Shown: positions 53,838 to 62,494, counted from the stretch's first letter. The stretch: DNA of 64,000 nt from JAHFTW01 sp038046785 (GCA_038046785.1 JBBSVM010000007.1:1-64000); one strand, 5' to 3'. The notes: generated by a model not told the origin, from the sequence alone. Made by a program: numbers and translations.

Positions 53838-55400
53838 CTATTCGGCGCCAAAGAAGGAGCGCAGCATGGGGTGCATTTCCATGGCCTGCTCCTTCGCAAT
53901 CTGCTCGTACATGCGCATGAAGATGCCCACGCAGAGCAGGAGACCGGTACCGGTCGCCTGCCCGACGGTGCCAATCATGTCGGCGACGGCGGCGAGGGCG
54001 CCGACCGTGGCGCCACCGATGACGGTGAGTGTCGGGATGTAGCGCGCCAGAACTTTCTCGAGGACACGCGGGTCGCGGCGGAAGCCGGGAATCTGCATGC
54101 CCGACTTCTCGATCTGCTTCGCCACATCGCGCGGACCCATGTTCGTGGTCTCGACCCAGAACTTGGCGAACACAATGGAGCCACCGATGAAGAGCGTCAG
54201 GAAGATGCCGATGCGCAGGAGAATCTGCCACCAGACGTGGCCGAAAACGTTCGCGGCGTAGCGCGAGTCAAAGAGCGGCAGGAACCAGTCGTTGAGACCG
54301 CGCACCGCACTCAGGTACCAGGCGCCGCCCATCACAGGCGTCGTCGAGCCGGTGCCGGTCTCGTAGGCGCCGACCCACCAGGCGTGGCCGATGACGGGAA
54401 TCTCGCTGAACGTCGGGTGCTGCCAGAGCAGCAGGCTGAAGATGCTGACGTTGGCCAGCAGGGCGCCCATCAAGATGACCGGGATGTTCGAGGCGTAGAT
54501 GAGGCGCAGTGGGTAACGGCCACGGGCGCCGCGGACTTTGCCGTGCGCAAGAGGCAGCTCGATGCGGCTCGACTCCGCCACGATGACGAACAGGAACACG
54601 ACCACCGTGCCGAGGAAAGTCAAGATGGGGTTGGGGAACGCCGAACCTCCGATGAACATCTGCTCGAAGCCGCCCTGATGGACGAGGCTGGAGATGTCGC
54701 GGTTCAGGAAGCTGTAGAACACCATCGGGATGGTGCCAACGGGCGGGTTGCTGACCGGGTCGAAGGGACCGCCGTTCGGGGTCTGGAAGGAGAGCGTGCC
54801 CTGGAACAGGTTCTGCGAGACGCCGGCCGCGATGAAGAGCGAGATGCCGGAGCCGATGCCCCACTTGCTGATGAGTTCGTCCATCAGGAAGACGACAATG
54901 GCGCCCAGCGCGAGTTGGGCGACGACGACGCTGCGGGCGCCGAACGAGCCGATGCCGTCCACGAGCCGGGCGTCCGGGTTGAGGAAGCCATACACTTGCG
55001 GGATGGCTTCGATGAAGATGAACAGAAGGACCATGATCTTCTGGGCGCCCTGATAGATCGCCTTGTCCTCAGCCTTCGTGAGGTCGAGCTTGATGATCTT
55101 GGCGCCGGTGAAGAGCTGCATGACGATGCTGCCGGTCACGATGGGGCCGATGCCGAGGTGCATCAGGGTGCCCGAGCTGCCGGCCAGGATGGCGCGGAAG
55201 CCGGCGAAGATGTCGAGCTGCGTCTCCGACACCCCGAAAAGCGGGATGTTGGAGAGCATGAAGTAGAGAAGGAGCGAGAGGGTCGTCCAGAGCAACTTGG
55301 TCTTGAACGAGACGTGCCCCTCGGGCTTCTTGACGGTGGGCCACCGCTTGATGAGCGGCTCGAGGGCGTACAGGGCACTGCGGCGTTGGGTCTCAGCCAT
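53838..55400 (-). CDS. secY: preprotein translocase subunit SecY (Sec61 alpha)
   Basis: 520 residues with ten membrane helices. This is the channel through which the giant surface proteins here would be exported. The N-terminal LEPLIKRWPTVKKPEGHVSF amphipathic segment, FAGFRAILAGSSGTLMHLGIGPIVTGSIVMQL (plug and helix 2 region, in several blocks) and the cytoplasmic loop AHGKVRGARGRYPLRLIYASNIPVI are typical of archaeal SecY. It is usually the last gene of the spc operon; here a polypyrimidine tract lies between L15 and SecY, and a TATA-like AAAATATTC stands 16-24 bases before its ATG. Confidence 0.96.
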   Translation of the reverse strand: MAETQRRSALYALEPLIKRWPTVKKPEGHVSFKTKLLWTTLSLLLYFMLSNIPLFGVSETQLDIFAGFRAILAGSSGTLMHLGIGPIVTGSIVMQLFTGAKIIKLDLTKAEDKAIYQGAQKIMVLLFIFIEAIPQVYGFLNPDARLVDGIGSFGARSVVVAQLALGAIVVFLMDELISKWGIGSGISLFIAAGVSQNLFQGTLSFQTPNGGPFDPVSNPPVGTIPMVFYSFLNRDISSLVHQGGFEQMFIGGSAFPNPILTFLGTVVVFLFVIVAESSRIELPLAHGKVRGARGRYPLRLIYASNIPVILMGALLANVSIFSLLLWQHPTFSEIPVIGHAWWVGAYETGTGSTTPVMGGAWYLSAVRGLNDWFLPLFDSRYAANVFGHVWWQILLRIGIFLTLFIGGSIVFAKFWVETTNMGPRDVAKQIEKSGMQIPGFRRDPRVLEKVLARYIPTLTVIGGATVGALAAVADMIGTVGQATGTGLLLCVGIFMRMYEQIAKEQAMEMHPMLRSFFGAE

Positions 55401-55415
55401 GGTTGACCAACCGGG

Positions 55416-55424
55416 GAATATTTT
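55416..55424 (-). promoter_or_regulatory. TATA-like box of secY
   Basis: AAAATATTC on the minus strand within a GC-rich region, 16-24 bases before the SecY ATG, would give a leaderless mRNA. Confidence 0.4.
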
Positions 55425-55460
55425 GGCCCAAGAGGGGGTGCCTCTTAAGCCCTGGGAGTT

Positions 55461-55503
55461 GACAGGAGGGAGAATGGGAAGAAAAAGAAGGGAAAAGAGA
55501 GGG
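55461..55503 (-). terminator. polypyrimidine tract after L15
   Basis: The minus strand reads CTCTCTTTTCCCTTC, TTTTTC and TTCCCATTCTCCCTCC in order, nearly identical to the tract after S10. It starts 12 bases after the L15 stop and suggests that the ribosomal transcript ends, at least partly, before SecY. Confidence 0.55.
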
Positions 55504-55514
55504 CGCTTGCCAAC

Positions 55515-56060
55515 CTACTTGGTCGGCTTGTCGCCCGGCTTCGCGGCCGGCTTGTCCGCAGGCTTGTCGGCCTTGGCGGGCTTCGCAGCGGCGGCGGCCG
55601 GGGCGGCCGGCTTGGCGGCAGCCTTAGGGGCCTCAGCCTTGGGGGGCAGGAGAACCTGTCCGCCGGCGGCCTTGACCTTCTCGACGGCGCCGGCCGAGGC
55701 CGACTCCACCTTGACGGTCACCTTGTGCGCGATCGAGCCGGAGCCCAGCAGCTTGCCGATGCCAAGGGCGGTGAGGTCGATGTCGGACTTGCCCGCGAAG
55801 TCGAGGGCGAGGTCACCGACGTTGACCGATTCCGGCTTGGGGTTGCCGTCGCGGCTGCGGTACTTGAAGCCGATGCGGCCCCAGGGCTTGGCGGCCATGT
55901 GGGCGTGCTTGCCGCCGAGCAGCTGCAACATGAGGTAGCGGTGCTTGTTGGCGCCAGCGCGACCGCGGCCACCAGCGAGACCTGCACCACGGCCGGCCTT
56001 CTTGCCGCGTCCGTGCGTGTGGTTTCCGCGCATCTTCTTGGCTTTGCCACCCGATGCCAT
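55515..56060 (-). CDS. rpl15: 50S ribosomal protein L15 (uL15)
   Basis: 181 residues. The conserved Gly/Lys/Arg-rich start RGNHTHGRGKKAGRGAGLAG and the KPWGRIGFKYRSRDGN block identify uL15. The last 45 residues are almost only Ala, Lys, Pro and Asp, a tail beyond the usual archaeal end (about 140 residues). Its ATG overlaps the L30 stop (TAATG). Confidence 0.95.
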   Translation of the reverse strand: MASGGKAKKMRGNHTHGRGKKAGRGAGLAGGRGRAGANKHRYLMLQLLGGKHAHMAAKPWGRIGFKYRSRDGNPKPESVNVGDLALDFAGKSDIDLTALGIGKLLGSGSIAHKVTVKVESASAGAVEKVKAAGGQVLLPPKAEAPKAAAKPAAPAAAAAKPAKADKPADKPAAKPGDKPTK

Positions 56061-56605
56061 TAGACACCTCCCTTCTTGGGGGCGGCCTTGGCGGGGGCGG
56101 CGGGGCGGGCGGCCACGAGGGTCTCCTCGGGGCTGGTGATCATCTTGCCGAGCAGCTTGTTGATCTCCGTGCCGCGGTAGCCGAGGGCGCCGCCGTTTTT
56201 CACGGAGCGCTTGATGCCTTCAAGGCCGTTCTTCGCCGGGTGCAGGCGGAAGAGCGGCTTGATGTCGGGCACCTTGTTGTAGCTGAACGTTCCGGCGACG
56301 ATGGCCTCCGCGAGGGCGGCGAACGTCTTGTGCGGCGTGCTCTTCGCGAGGTGGGCCTCGGTGAGCGGCTTGTCGCCGACGACGCGGCCGCGCGCCTGGA
56401 TGACGGCGGCGAGGGTCTTGGCGTCCACTTCGCCCCAGGTGACGTAGTCCTTGGCGACCTGCAGCATGCCGCGGGTGGTCTCGGAGGCGGGCAGGACGAC
56501 GGCGTGGTTCACACGGTTGAGCCGCATGTACTTCAGCGTGTCCTTCGTCTTGGGGTTCAGATTCTGCGTACCGCGCAGGCGGATGATGGTGAAGGCGGCA
56601 GCCAT
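56060..56605 (-). CDS. rpl30: 50S ribosomal protein L30 (uL30)
   Basis: 181 residues. FTIIRLRGTQNLNPKTKDTLKYMRL is the ferredoxin-like L30 core, followed by NHAVVLP and the archaeal/eukaryotic extension FRLHPAKNGLEGIKRSVKNGGALGYRG. The C-terminus carries an Ala/Lys/Pro tail of about 20 residues. TAATG overlaps link it to S5 and L15. Confidence 0.95.
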   Translation of the reverse strand: MAAAFTIIRLRGTQNLNPKTKDTLKYMRLNRVNHAVVLPASETTRGMLQVAKDYVTWGEVDAKTLAAVIQARGRVVGDKPLTEAHLAKSTPHKTFAALAEAIVAGTFSYNKVPDIKPLFRLHPAKNGLEGIKRSVKNGGALGYRGTEINKLLGKMITSPEETLVAARPAAPAKAAPKKGGV

Positions 56606-57591
56606 TATGCTGCACCTCCGGGGACAGCCTCAGGGGCAGCTTCGACCGGGCGGGGCGTCGGGGCCTTCTGGGCTCCGGGCACAACCTGGACCTTGGCGCG
56701 CACGGCGGGGGTCATCTTGACGGAATCGACCGACTTGAGGGCGGCGAAAACCGCCTTCGCGTAGTTGGTCGAGGTGCCGGTCTGGCCGCGCGTGTAGATC
56801 CACGCGTCCTGGACGCCGGCGAGCGAGAGGACCGCCTTCGCGGTCTTGCCGCCGACCAGGCCGGTGCCCTGCGGCGCCGGCTTGATGGTGACCTCGGTCG
56901 AGGCGCACTTGCCGAACAGCTTGAACGGCACGGAGTTGGCGGGAGCGCCGGGGGCGGACTGCCAGGAGCCGGAGCCGCGCTTGACCTCGATCATCGAGAT
57001 CTTGGCGCGGTCGATGGCGCGCTTGATGGTGGGGCCGACTTCCTTGCCCTTCGCCATGCCGAGGCCGACGAAGCCGTCGCGGTTGCCCGTCACAGCAGTG
57101 ATGCTGAAGCGGACGCGGCGGCCGGAGTCGGTCATGCGCTGGACGGAGGAGATGTTGATGACTTCGTCGCCGAGCTCGGAGAGCAAGGCGTCGACAATCT
57201 CGGCCTCGCGCAGCGGGAGCTTGGTCGCGATGGCGTCGCCCATCGTGCGAATCTCACCGGACTTGACCATCTTGCCGAGGCGGGTCTTGGGGACCCACGG
57301 CAGCTTCGGGCCGTCGTCGTCGCGGCGGCGCCGGGGGGCGCCATCGCGGGGACCGCCGCGGCCACGGGGGCCGCCAGCGGCGCCACGGGGACCGCCAGGG
57401 CCACCGGGGCCACGCGGGCCGCCGAAGCCACCGGTGCGGGGGCCACCGAAGCCGCCGCCACCTTGGCGGGGGGCGCTGGGGGTGCCGACGGGACCGCCGG
57501 CCTGGCGCGGCAGGCGGGGTTCGCGGCGGGGACCGTCGCTGCGCGGGGGACCGCGAGCGGCGGGAGCAGATGGGGAGGGGGTTTCAGCCAT
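56605..57591 (-). CDS. rps5: 30S ribosomal protein S5 (uS5) with Gly/Arg/Pro-rich N-terminal extension
   Basis: 328 residues. The normal S5 body begins near residue 98 (PWVPKTRLGKMVKSGEIRTM) and contains RVRFSITAVTGNRDGFVGLGMAKGKEVGP and GSGSWQ, needed for decoding accuracy. Before it lie about 95 residues of Gly, Pro and Arg with repeats such as GGFGGPRTGGFGGPRGPGG. The extension resembles in composition the RGG-rich N-terminus of eukaryotic S2 (uS5), which is arginine-methylated. A Pro/Ala-rich C-terminal tail is also present. The homology of the extension with the eukaryotic one is not established; convergence is possible. Confidence 0.95.
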   Translation of the reverse strand: MAETPSPSAPAARGPPRSDGPRREPRLPRQAGGPVGTPSAPRQGGGGFGGPRTGGFGGPRGPGGPGGPRGAAGGPRGRGGPRDGAPRRRRDDDGPKLPWVPKTRLGKMVKSGEIRTMGDAIATKLPLREAEIVDALLSELGDEVINISSVQRMTDSGRRVRFSITAVTGNRDGFVGLGMAKGKEVGPTIKRAIDRAKISMIEVKRGSGSWQSAPGAPANSVPFKLFGKCASTEVTIKPAPQGTGLVGGKTAKAVLSLAGVQDAWIYTRGQTGTSTNYAKAVFAALKSVDSVKMTPAVRAKVQVVPGAQKAPTPRPVEAAPEAVPGGAA

Positions 57592-57605
57592 GGGGATCTT
57601 CCTCG

Positions 57606-58136
57606 TCAGTTTGACTTAGCCGAGCCGGACTTCGGGGCCTTGCCGGCCTCGATGCTGCCCTTCACGGCGTTGAAGTTCGTTTCCATCTCGAGGAAGGCGC
57701 CGGTGATGCGCTCCTCGGAGGGGTAGATGTCGTCGTCGCCGGCGGCGACCTCGATGCCGGCGTCCTTGATGCCCTTGAGGGCGGCAAAGACGCGCGAGCC
57801 TTTCGAGGGCACGTGGCGGCCGATGTCCAGAACCGCCGACTCGACGCCAGCGGCGGCCGCGCGCTTGCCGGCCAGGAGGCCAGTGAGGTACGCGGCGGGG
57901 GTGTTCTTGGACGAGCCTTCCCAGCCGAGCTTCTTGAGCTCCTGGGCGACGGCGGTCGCCTGGATGGCGTCGCCCTCGTTGGCCCACTCCACGAACTGGA
58001 CAATGATGTTGGTCGCGGTGCGGCGCACGACGACGCGGGTCTCGCCCGACTTCAACAGGGCGAGGCGCTTGCGGTAGTCGGTGCGGCCTTCGCGGCGGCG
58101 GCGGAACGGAACGCGGGTGCGGGGTCCGACGGCCAT
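57606..58136 (-). CDS. rpl18: 50S ribosomal protein L18 (uL18)
   Basis: 176 residues. PFRRRREGRTDYRKRLALLKS is the 5S rRNA-binding start; NTPAAYLTGLLAGKRA and the C-terminal FNAVKGSIEAGKAP match the archaeal form. The start overlaps the L19e stop (TAATG), and S5 begins 14 bases after its end. Confidence 0.95.
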   Translation of the reverse strand: MAVGPRTRVPFRRRREGRTDYRKRLALLKSGETRVVVRRTATNIIVQFVEWANEGDAIQATAVAQELKKLGWEGSSKNTPAAYLTGLLAGKRAAAAGVESAVLDIGRHVPSKGSRVFAALKGIKDAGIEVAAGDDDIYPSEERITGAFLEMETNFNAVKGSIEAGKAPKSGSAKSN

Positions 58137-58600
58137 TAGACGGCCACCTCCTCGGAGATGGAGCCTTCAGTCTTCATGTGGGAGCGCATGTGGGCACGGG
58201 AACGGAACTGGCCACCCTTGGCGCGCACGTAGTAGGCGCGGTAGACGGAGGCGTCGATGGCACCTTTCTCGCGCAGGACACGCAGCTCGTCGCGGATGGC
58301 GCGGATGACCATCATCCAGCGGTCCTTGCGCGGCGAGCGGGCGAACTTGGCGCCCTTGCGCGAGCCGGGGCCGGTGCGGCGGCCCTTGGCTTTCTGGGCG
58401 GCGATGTGGCGGCCGCGGCCGCGCGACACGCCAGTCTTCTGCACGGCGACGATGACGCCACCGGAGACCAGCTTGCGGACGTCGGCGCGGGTGACGGCGC
58501 CGGCGACCTCTTCGGCCCGGTCGGGGTCGATGCGGACGCGCGACTTGCCCACCTTCATGACCTCAGAAGCGAGGCGCTTCTGGTTGCGGAGGTCGGCCAT
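58136..58600 (-). CDS. rpl19e: 50S ribosomal protein L19e (eL19)
   Basis: 154 residues, the archaeal length. MADLRNQKRLASEVMKVGKS, then GRGRHIAAQKAKGRRTGPGS and RAYYVRAKGGQFRSRAHM are characteristic. Found only in archaea and eukaryotes. Overlaps L32e and L18 by TAATG. Confidence 0.96.
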   Translation of the reverse strand: MADLRNQKRLASEVMKVGKSRVRIDPDRAEEVAGAVTRADVRKLVSGGVIVAVQKTGVSRGRGRHIAAQKAKGRRTGPGSRKGAKFARSPRKDRWMMVIRAIRDELRVLREKGAIDASVYRAYYVRAKGGQFRSRAHMRSHMKTEGSISEEVAV

Positions 58601-59133
58601 TAGGACTCAACCTCCTTGGGGGCGTTGAGGACGCGGATGCCAAGCTTGGCGGCCGCGGCGGCGATCAGTTTCGCCTTGCGGGTGCCGACGGTGCCGCCGA
58701 TGCGGGCCGCCTGCGTCGCCTTGGCGAGGGTCTGGACGTCGGCCTCATTGTAGACGAGGACCTCTTCGAAACCGGAGGGGTGCAGGCCGCGGACATCGCC
58801 GGGGCCGCGGTAGCCAATCGAGACGACTGGCGGGCGGTAGTTGTAGTGGCGGCGCACCTTCGAGTGGATGCCGCTCGGGACGCGCCAGGGGGCGTTCTTG
58901 CCGCCGAGCTTCTTGTAGCGCCACCATTCGTGGCGGCGGAAGGCCGGGCGGGCGGCGTTCTTGGATTCGCGCTGTCCGAGGGACTGGCGCTGCTCCACGG
59001 AGAGCGTGGGCTTGGGGCCGGCCTTGTGGACGGTTCCCTTGCTCGACTCCGGCTGGGCCTTGACCGCGGCGGGCGCCTTGGGCGCGTCCTTGACGGACTT
59101 GGTCGCTGCGGCTTGGGTCTTGGTGGTTGCCAT
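58600..59133 (-). CDS. rpl32e: 50S ribosomal protein L32e (eL32)
   Basis: 177 residues. The core starts near residue 62 (PAFRRHEWWRYKKLGGKNAP) and continues with RVPSGIHSKVRRHYNYRPP and GYRGPGDVRGLHPSGFEEV. The N-terminal 60 residues are Ala/Lys/Pro/Thr-rich, longer than in many archaea. The ATG at 59133 lies 2 bases after the L6 stop. Confidence 0.95.
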   Translation of the reverse strand: MATTKTQAAATKSVKDAPKAPAAVKAQPESSKGTVHKAGPKPTLSVEQRQSLGQRESKNAARPAFRRHEWWRYKKLGGKNAPWRVPSGIHSKVRRHYNYRPPVVSIGYRGPGDVRGLHPSGFEEVLVYNEADVQTLAKATQAARIGGTVGTRKAKLIAAAAAKLGIRVLNAPKEVES

Positions 59134-59135
59134 GG

Positions 59136-59675
59136 TTACTCACCCTTCTTGGTGATGTAGACACCGTCTTGGAAGACGCGGATGTCCTTGTTGCGAATCT
59201 TGGTGCAGCCTTCGATGTTGGCCGCGGTCTGGCTCACGGAGGCAAGGTCGACGCCCTCGAGGGTGACGTCCTGGCCCTTCACCGTGATCTTGACGCCGGG
59301 GACGATCTTGGCGGTGCGCGGTGCGCGCTCGCCCAGGAAGTTCTCGACGTGGAAGGTGTCGCCCTGGATGGTCATCTTGATGGGGAAGTGGTTGAACACT
59401 GCCTTCATGTTGTAGGTCCAGCCCTTGGTGACGCCGACAATCATGTTGGTGATGTGGGAGGCGTAGGTGCCGGCGATGGCCTTCTCCTTGCGGCGCGGGG
59501 CCTCCTTCTCGACGACCACCGTGTTGCCGTCCATGCGGACGGTGACGGCGAGGCTGCGGAAGGGGCGCTCGAGGGTGCCCTTGGGGCCCTTGACAACCGT
59601 CTTGTTGGCGGGGCCAACGGTGACGGTGATGCCGGCGGGGACGGGGATTTTGTGCTGAATGTTGGGTTTCGTCAT
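59136..59675 (-). CDS. rpl6: 50S ribosomal protein L6 (uL6)
   Basis: 179 residues. Two L6 beta-alpha repeats are visible: GPANKTVVKGPKGTLERPF, SHITNMIVGVTKGWTYNMKAV, then TIQGDTFHVENFLGERAPR and VSQTAANIEGCTKIRNKD. It lies near the sarcin-ricin loop. L32e follows after 2 bases. Confidence 0.96.
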   Translation of the reverse strand: MTKPNIQHKIPVPAGITVTVGPANKTVVKGPKGTLERPFRSLAVTVRMDGNTVVVEKEAPRRKEKAIAGTYASHITNMIVGVTKGWTYNMKAVFNHFPIKMTIQGDTFHVENFLGERAPRTAKIVPGVKITVKGQDVTLEGVDLASVSQTAANIEGCTKIRNKDIRVFQDGVYITKKGE

Positions 59676-59684
59676 GTCAACACC

Positions 59685-60074
59685 TCAGTACACGAACGCC
59701 AGAAGGCGTCCTCCGGTCCCGACCTGCTTGGCCTGGGTTTGGTCGATGATGCCGCCGGTCGTCGTGAGGATGAGCGAGCCCATGTCGCGTCCGGGCAGGA
59801 AGCGCGATTCCCAGGCGTCGAACTCGTCCTTCTGGATGGCGTAGCGCGGCTTGATGACACCGCAGTTGTTGATCTGGCCGACGAGGGTGACCTTGTAGAG
59901 GCCGCCTTTGCCGTCGTCCTGGTATTCGAAGGGCCCGATGTAGCCCTGGTCCTGCATGACCTTGAGCACGCGGCCGACCAGCTTGCTGGCGGGGGTGAGC
60001 GTGGCTTCGGTCTTGCCGGCGCGCTCCGCGTTGCGGAGAATCGTCATGGCGTCTGCGAGAGGATCGTTGAGCAT
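59685..60074 (-). CDS. rps8: 30S ribosomal protein S8 (uS8)
   Basis: 129 residues, normal archaeal length. LNDPLADAMTILRNAERAGK opens it; YIGPFEYQDDGKGGLYKV and PGRDMGSLILTTTGGIIDQTQA close it. It binds 16S rRNA helix 21 and in some archaea also its own mRNA. The start is ATG 60074, 9 bases after S14. Confidence 0.95.
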   Translation of the reverse strand: MLNDPLADAMTILRNAERAGKTEATLTPASKLVGRVLKVMQDQGYIGPFEYQDDGKGGLYKVTLVGQINNCGVIKPRYAIQKDEFDAWESRFLPGRDMGSLILTTTGGIIDQTQAKQVGTGGRLLAFVY

Positions 60075-60083
60075 GTCATAACC

Positions 60084-60245
60084 TCAGGAGTACTTTTTGA
60101 AGCCCAGGTCGCGGGCGTTGTCGCGGAAGCAGTGCCGGCAGAGCCGGAGGCCGTAGCGGCGAACCATCGAGCGCATCTGACCGCAGCGGCGGCAGCCCTC
60201 GTAGACGCCCTTGAACACTTTGCGTTCTTTCAGTTGGATGGACAT
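60084..60245 (-). CDS. rps14: 30S ribosomal protein S14, zinc type (uS14)
   Basis: 53 residues: MSIQLKERKVFKGVYEGCRR, then CGQM, SMVRRYGLRLCRHCFRDNAR and DLGFKKYS. Two Cys pairs (C-x2-C ... C-x2-C) form the zinc knuckle of archaeal S14. The ATG at 60245 overlaps the L5 stop (TAATG). It is easily missed because of its size, but it fills the expected place between L5 and S8. Confidence 0.95.
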   Translation of the reverse strand: MSIQLKERKVFKGVYEGCRRCGQMRSMVRRYGLRLCRHCFRDNARDLGFKKYS

Positions 60246-60907
60246 TAGCCGACCACCTCGATCTTGAACTTGGGGACCAGGAACGCCTTCGCTTCCTCGC
60301 GGGTGACGCGGTGGGTGGCGGGGACGCTGCGGGCGAGGAGGCGGCGGCGCTTGATGCGGAAGCCGGGCTTCTCGAGGGTGATGCAGACGTCCATGCCGAA
60401 CACACCGACGTCGGGGTCGTAGCGCTCGCCTTCGAAGTTCGTGTAGTCGGTGACGCCGAACTGCAGGTTGCCCTGGTTGTCGAAGGAGTACTCGTAGATC
60501 TTGTTCTTGCGCGAGTAGAGGGCGCGCTGGACGAAGGACTCAGCGTCCTCGCCGCGCAGCGTGACCTTGCAGCCGATGGGTTTGCCAATCGAGATGCCGA
60601 GTTCGCGGTTGAGCGCCTTGGCGTTGGTGCGCACCGACTTGTGGCCGGTGAGCTTGGCGAGGACCTTCTCCGCCTTCTCGAGCTTCTCGCCACCGTCGCC
60701 GACACCGATGTTGACGGTGACTTTGGCGATGCGGGGCAGGGTCATGGGGTTGACGCCGCCGGCGGCCATCTTGGCGGCGGGGGCCTTCGGGGCCTTGGGC
60801 GCCTTGGGCGCGGCGGCCTTGGGGGCGGCAGGCTTGGCCTGGGCGGGCTTGGCGGCGGCCGGCTTGGCCGCGGGGGCCTTGGCAACGGTGGTCGCAGTGT
60901 TAGACAA
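60245..60907 (-). CDS. rpl5: 50S ribosomal protein L5 (uL5)
   Basis: 220 residues if started at TTG 60907, which overlaps the S4e stop by 8 bases. The conserved body starts near residue 47 (MAAGGVNPMTLPRIAKVTVN) and includes IGVGDGGEKLEKAEKVLAKL, GHKSVRTNAKALNRELGISI and GFRIKRRRL. The first 46 residues are Ala/Lys/Pro repeats; starting at Met47 (60769) would remove them. I prefer the TTG because the gene spacing in this operon is otherwise minimal and similar tails occur on L15, L24, L30 and S17. Confidence 0.93.
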   Translation of the reverse strand: MSNTATTVAKAPAAKPAAAKPAQAKPAAPKAAAPKAPKAPKAPAAKMAAGGVNPMTLPRIAKVTVNIGVGDGGEKLEKAEKVLAKLTGHKSVRTNAKALNRELGISIGKPIGCKVTLRGEDAESFVQRALYSRKNKIYEYSFDNQGNLQFGVTDYTNFEGERYDPDVGVFGMDVCITLEKPGFRIKRRRLLARSVPATHRVTREEAKAFLVPKFKIEVVG

Positions 60908-61616
60908 TCGTCTTCACCTCAACAGTGGGCAGGTTGGCCTTTTCGCCAATCGGGAAGGCGTAGGGCTTGATGGTGGTGAAGGAGCCGTCGGCCGCCGTGA
61001 GGTGAATCAGGTTGGGCTTGTGGCTCTTCGTCACTTCGATGGACTTGACGGGGGCGATCTCGCCGGCGTGGCGACCATCGACGATGAAGACCTGGGCGCC
61101 TTCCTTGAGCGGGAAGTGGCCGATGACCTTCTGCGAGGGCAGCTCGAGGCGCAGGACGTCGCCGGTGGCGTAGTCGTCCTTCTTGACGAGGAGGTTGCGG
61201 CCGTCGTGCAGGTTGAGCTGCGTGAGGCCGCCCTTGACGGTGGACTTGCCGGTGACCTGGGAGAGTTTCCAGTTGACCTTGGCATCCACGGGGGCGAGGC
61301 GGAGGCGGGCCTTCTCATCGAGGGTGACGCGCCAGGACTTGCCGACCTTGGGGACGGAGACGACGTCCATGAAGCCGACCGCGAACTTGGCGTCCTTGAC
61401 GATGCGGCCGTCGACGAGAATCTCGCCGGCGCCGATGACGCGGCGGGCCTCGCGGCCGGTGGCGGTGAGGCCGAGGACGTCGCGGACCACGGTGGCGAGC
61501 GGCAGGGCGCGCTCGATGGCGTGCGCGCCGGGGCGGGGCTTCGTGGTGTAGACGTTGGTCTTGCGGGGGATGACCCAGGAGCGGGGGCTCGCCAGGCGCT
61601 TCAGGTGCTTGCTCAT
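60900..61616 (-). CDS. rps4e: 30S ribosomal protein S4e (eS4)
   Basis: 238 residues. HLKRLASPRSWVIPRKTNVY and the S4 RNA-binding domain (about 43-105, REARRVIGAGEILVDGRIVK) are followed by the KOW-like part (KEGAQVFIVDGRHAGEIAPV) and KSHKPNLIHL. An archaeal/eukaryotic protein of the 30S body. L24 ends 3 bases before it. Confidence 0.96.
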   Translation of the reverse strand: MSKHLKRLASPRSWVIPRKTNVYTTKPRPGAHAIERALPLATVVRDVLGLTATGREARRVIGAGEILVDGRIVKDAKFAVGFMDVVSVPKVGKSWRVTLDEKARLRLAPVDAKVNWKLSQVTGKSTVKGGLTQLNLHDGRNLLVKKDDYATGDVLRLELPSQKVIGHFPLKEGAQVFIVDGRHAGEIAPVKSIEVTKSHKPNLIHLTAADGSFTTIKPYAFPIGEKANLPTVEVKTIV

Positions 61617-61619
61617 GGC

Positions 61620-62081
61620 TTAGGCCTCCTTCTTGGCCGGGGTCTTCTTTGCGGCGGCGGGCTTGGCCTTCGCGGCCTTCGGCTCCTTCGCCTTTCCGCC
61701 TTCGCCCTTCTTGGCGGCCTCTTCGGCGGCGTCGAGTTTGGCGCGGCGGCGCTTGTCCTCCATGTTCAGCTTCACGATGAGCAGGTTGGAGGGGTCAATC
61801 GAGCGGGGCACCTCGGTGCCGTCCGCCTTCTTGTTGATGACCTTCTCGACGGTGACCTTGCGGACGGTGACGTCGATGGTGAGCACCTTGCCGGTCTGGC
61901 CGGCGAAGTCGCCGCGCAGGACCTTGACCTCATCGCCCTTGATGACGGTGAGGTTGCGGCGGTTGTACTTCAGAAGGAGCTCCTCGGAGAGGTGGCTGGC
62001 CATCTGCTTGCGCGCCTGGTGGTGGGGCGCGTCGAAGCGGGCCTTGCGCTGTTTGCGGGGTTGCGTGGAGGAAATGGGCAT
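61620..62081 (-). CDS. rpl24: 50S ribosomal protein L24 (uL24)
   Basis: 153 residues. QPRKQRKARFDAPHHQARKQ, MASHLSEELLLKYNRRNLTV, and the KOW motif IKGDEVKVLRGDFAGQTGKV identify archaeal L24, followed by PSNLLIVKLNMEDKRR. The last 30 residues form a Lys/Ala/Pro tail. L14 ends 11 bases before its start. Confidence 0.96.
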   Translation of the reverse strand: MPISSTQPRKQRKARFDAPHHQARKQMASHLSEELLLKYNRRNLTVIKGDEVKVLRGDFAGQTGKVLTIDVTVRKVTVEKVINKKADGTEVPRSIDPSNLLIVKLNMEDKRRRAKLDAAEEAAKKGEGGKAKEPKAAKAKPAAAKKTPAKKEA

Positions 62082-62092
62082 GTTTGGTCACC

Positions 62093-62494
62093 TCAGACAA
62101 TGGTAGCGGCGGTTGCGGCGATGCGGGGCCAGCGGGCAGCGGCCTCTTTCGCGACGGGGCCTTTGATTTGCGAGCCTTTGACTTCCCCGTCATCCTGGTT
62201 GATGATGACGCAGGCGTTGTCCTCGAAGGCGACCGTGGTGCCGTCGGGGCGCTGGAAGGGGCGGCGCTGGCGGACGACGACCGCGTAGAGAATCTGGCGG
62301 CGCATCTCGGGGGTGCCCTTCTTGACGGAGACGATGATCATGTCACCGACGCCGGCGGCCGGGTAGCGCTTCATGACGCCACCGAGCTTGGGGACCATGA
62401 TGATCTCGACTTCCTTGGCACCAGTGTTGTCGATGACCTCCATGCGGGCGCCACGGGGGAGACCGCGGGAGACGTTGGCTGCAATTCCGCGCAT
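62093..62494 (-). CDS. rpl14: 50S ribosomal protein L14 (uL14)
   Basis: 133 residues from ATG 62494, two bases after the S17 stop. VIDNTGAKEVEIIMVPKLGG, YPAAGVGDMIIVSVKKGTPE and VVVRQRRPFQRPDGTTVAFE are highly conserved L14 blocks, ending in GSQIKGPVAKEAAARWPRIA. A longer frame that begins inside S17 is not used. Confidence 0.97.
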   Translation of the reverse strand: MRGIAANVSRGLPRGARMEVIDNTGAKEVEIIMVPKLGGVMKRYPAAGVGDMIIVSVKKGTPEMRRQILYAVVVRQRRPFQRPDGTTVAFEDNACVIINQDDGEVKGSQIKGPVAKEAAARWPRIAATAATIV

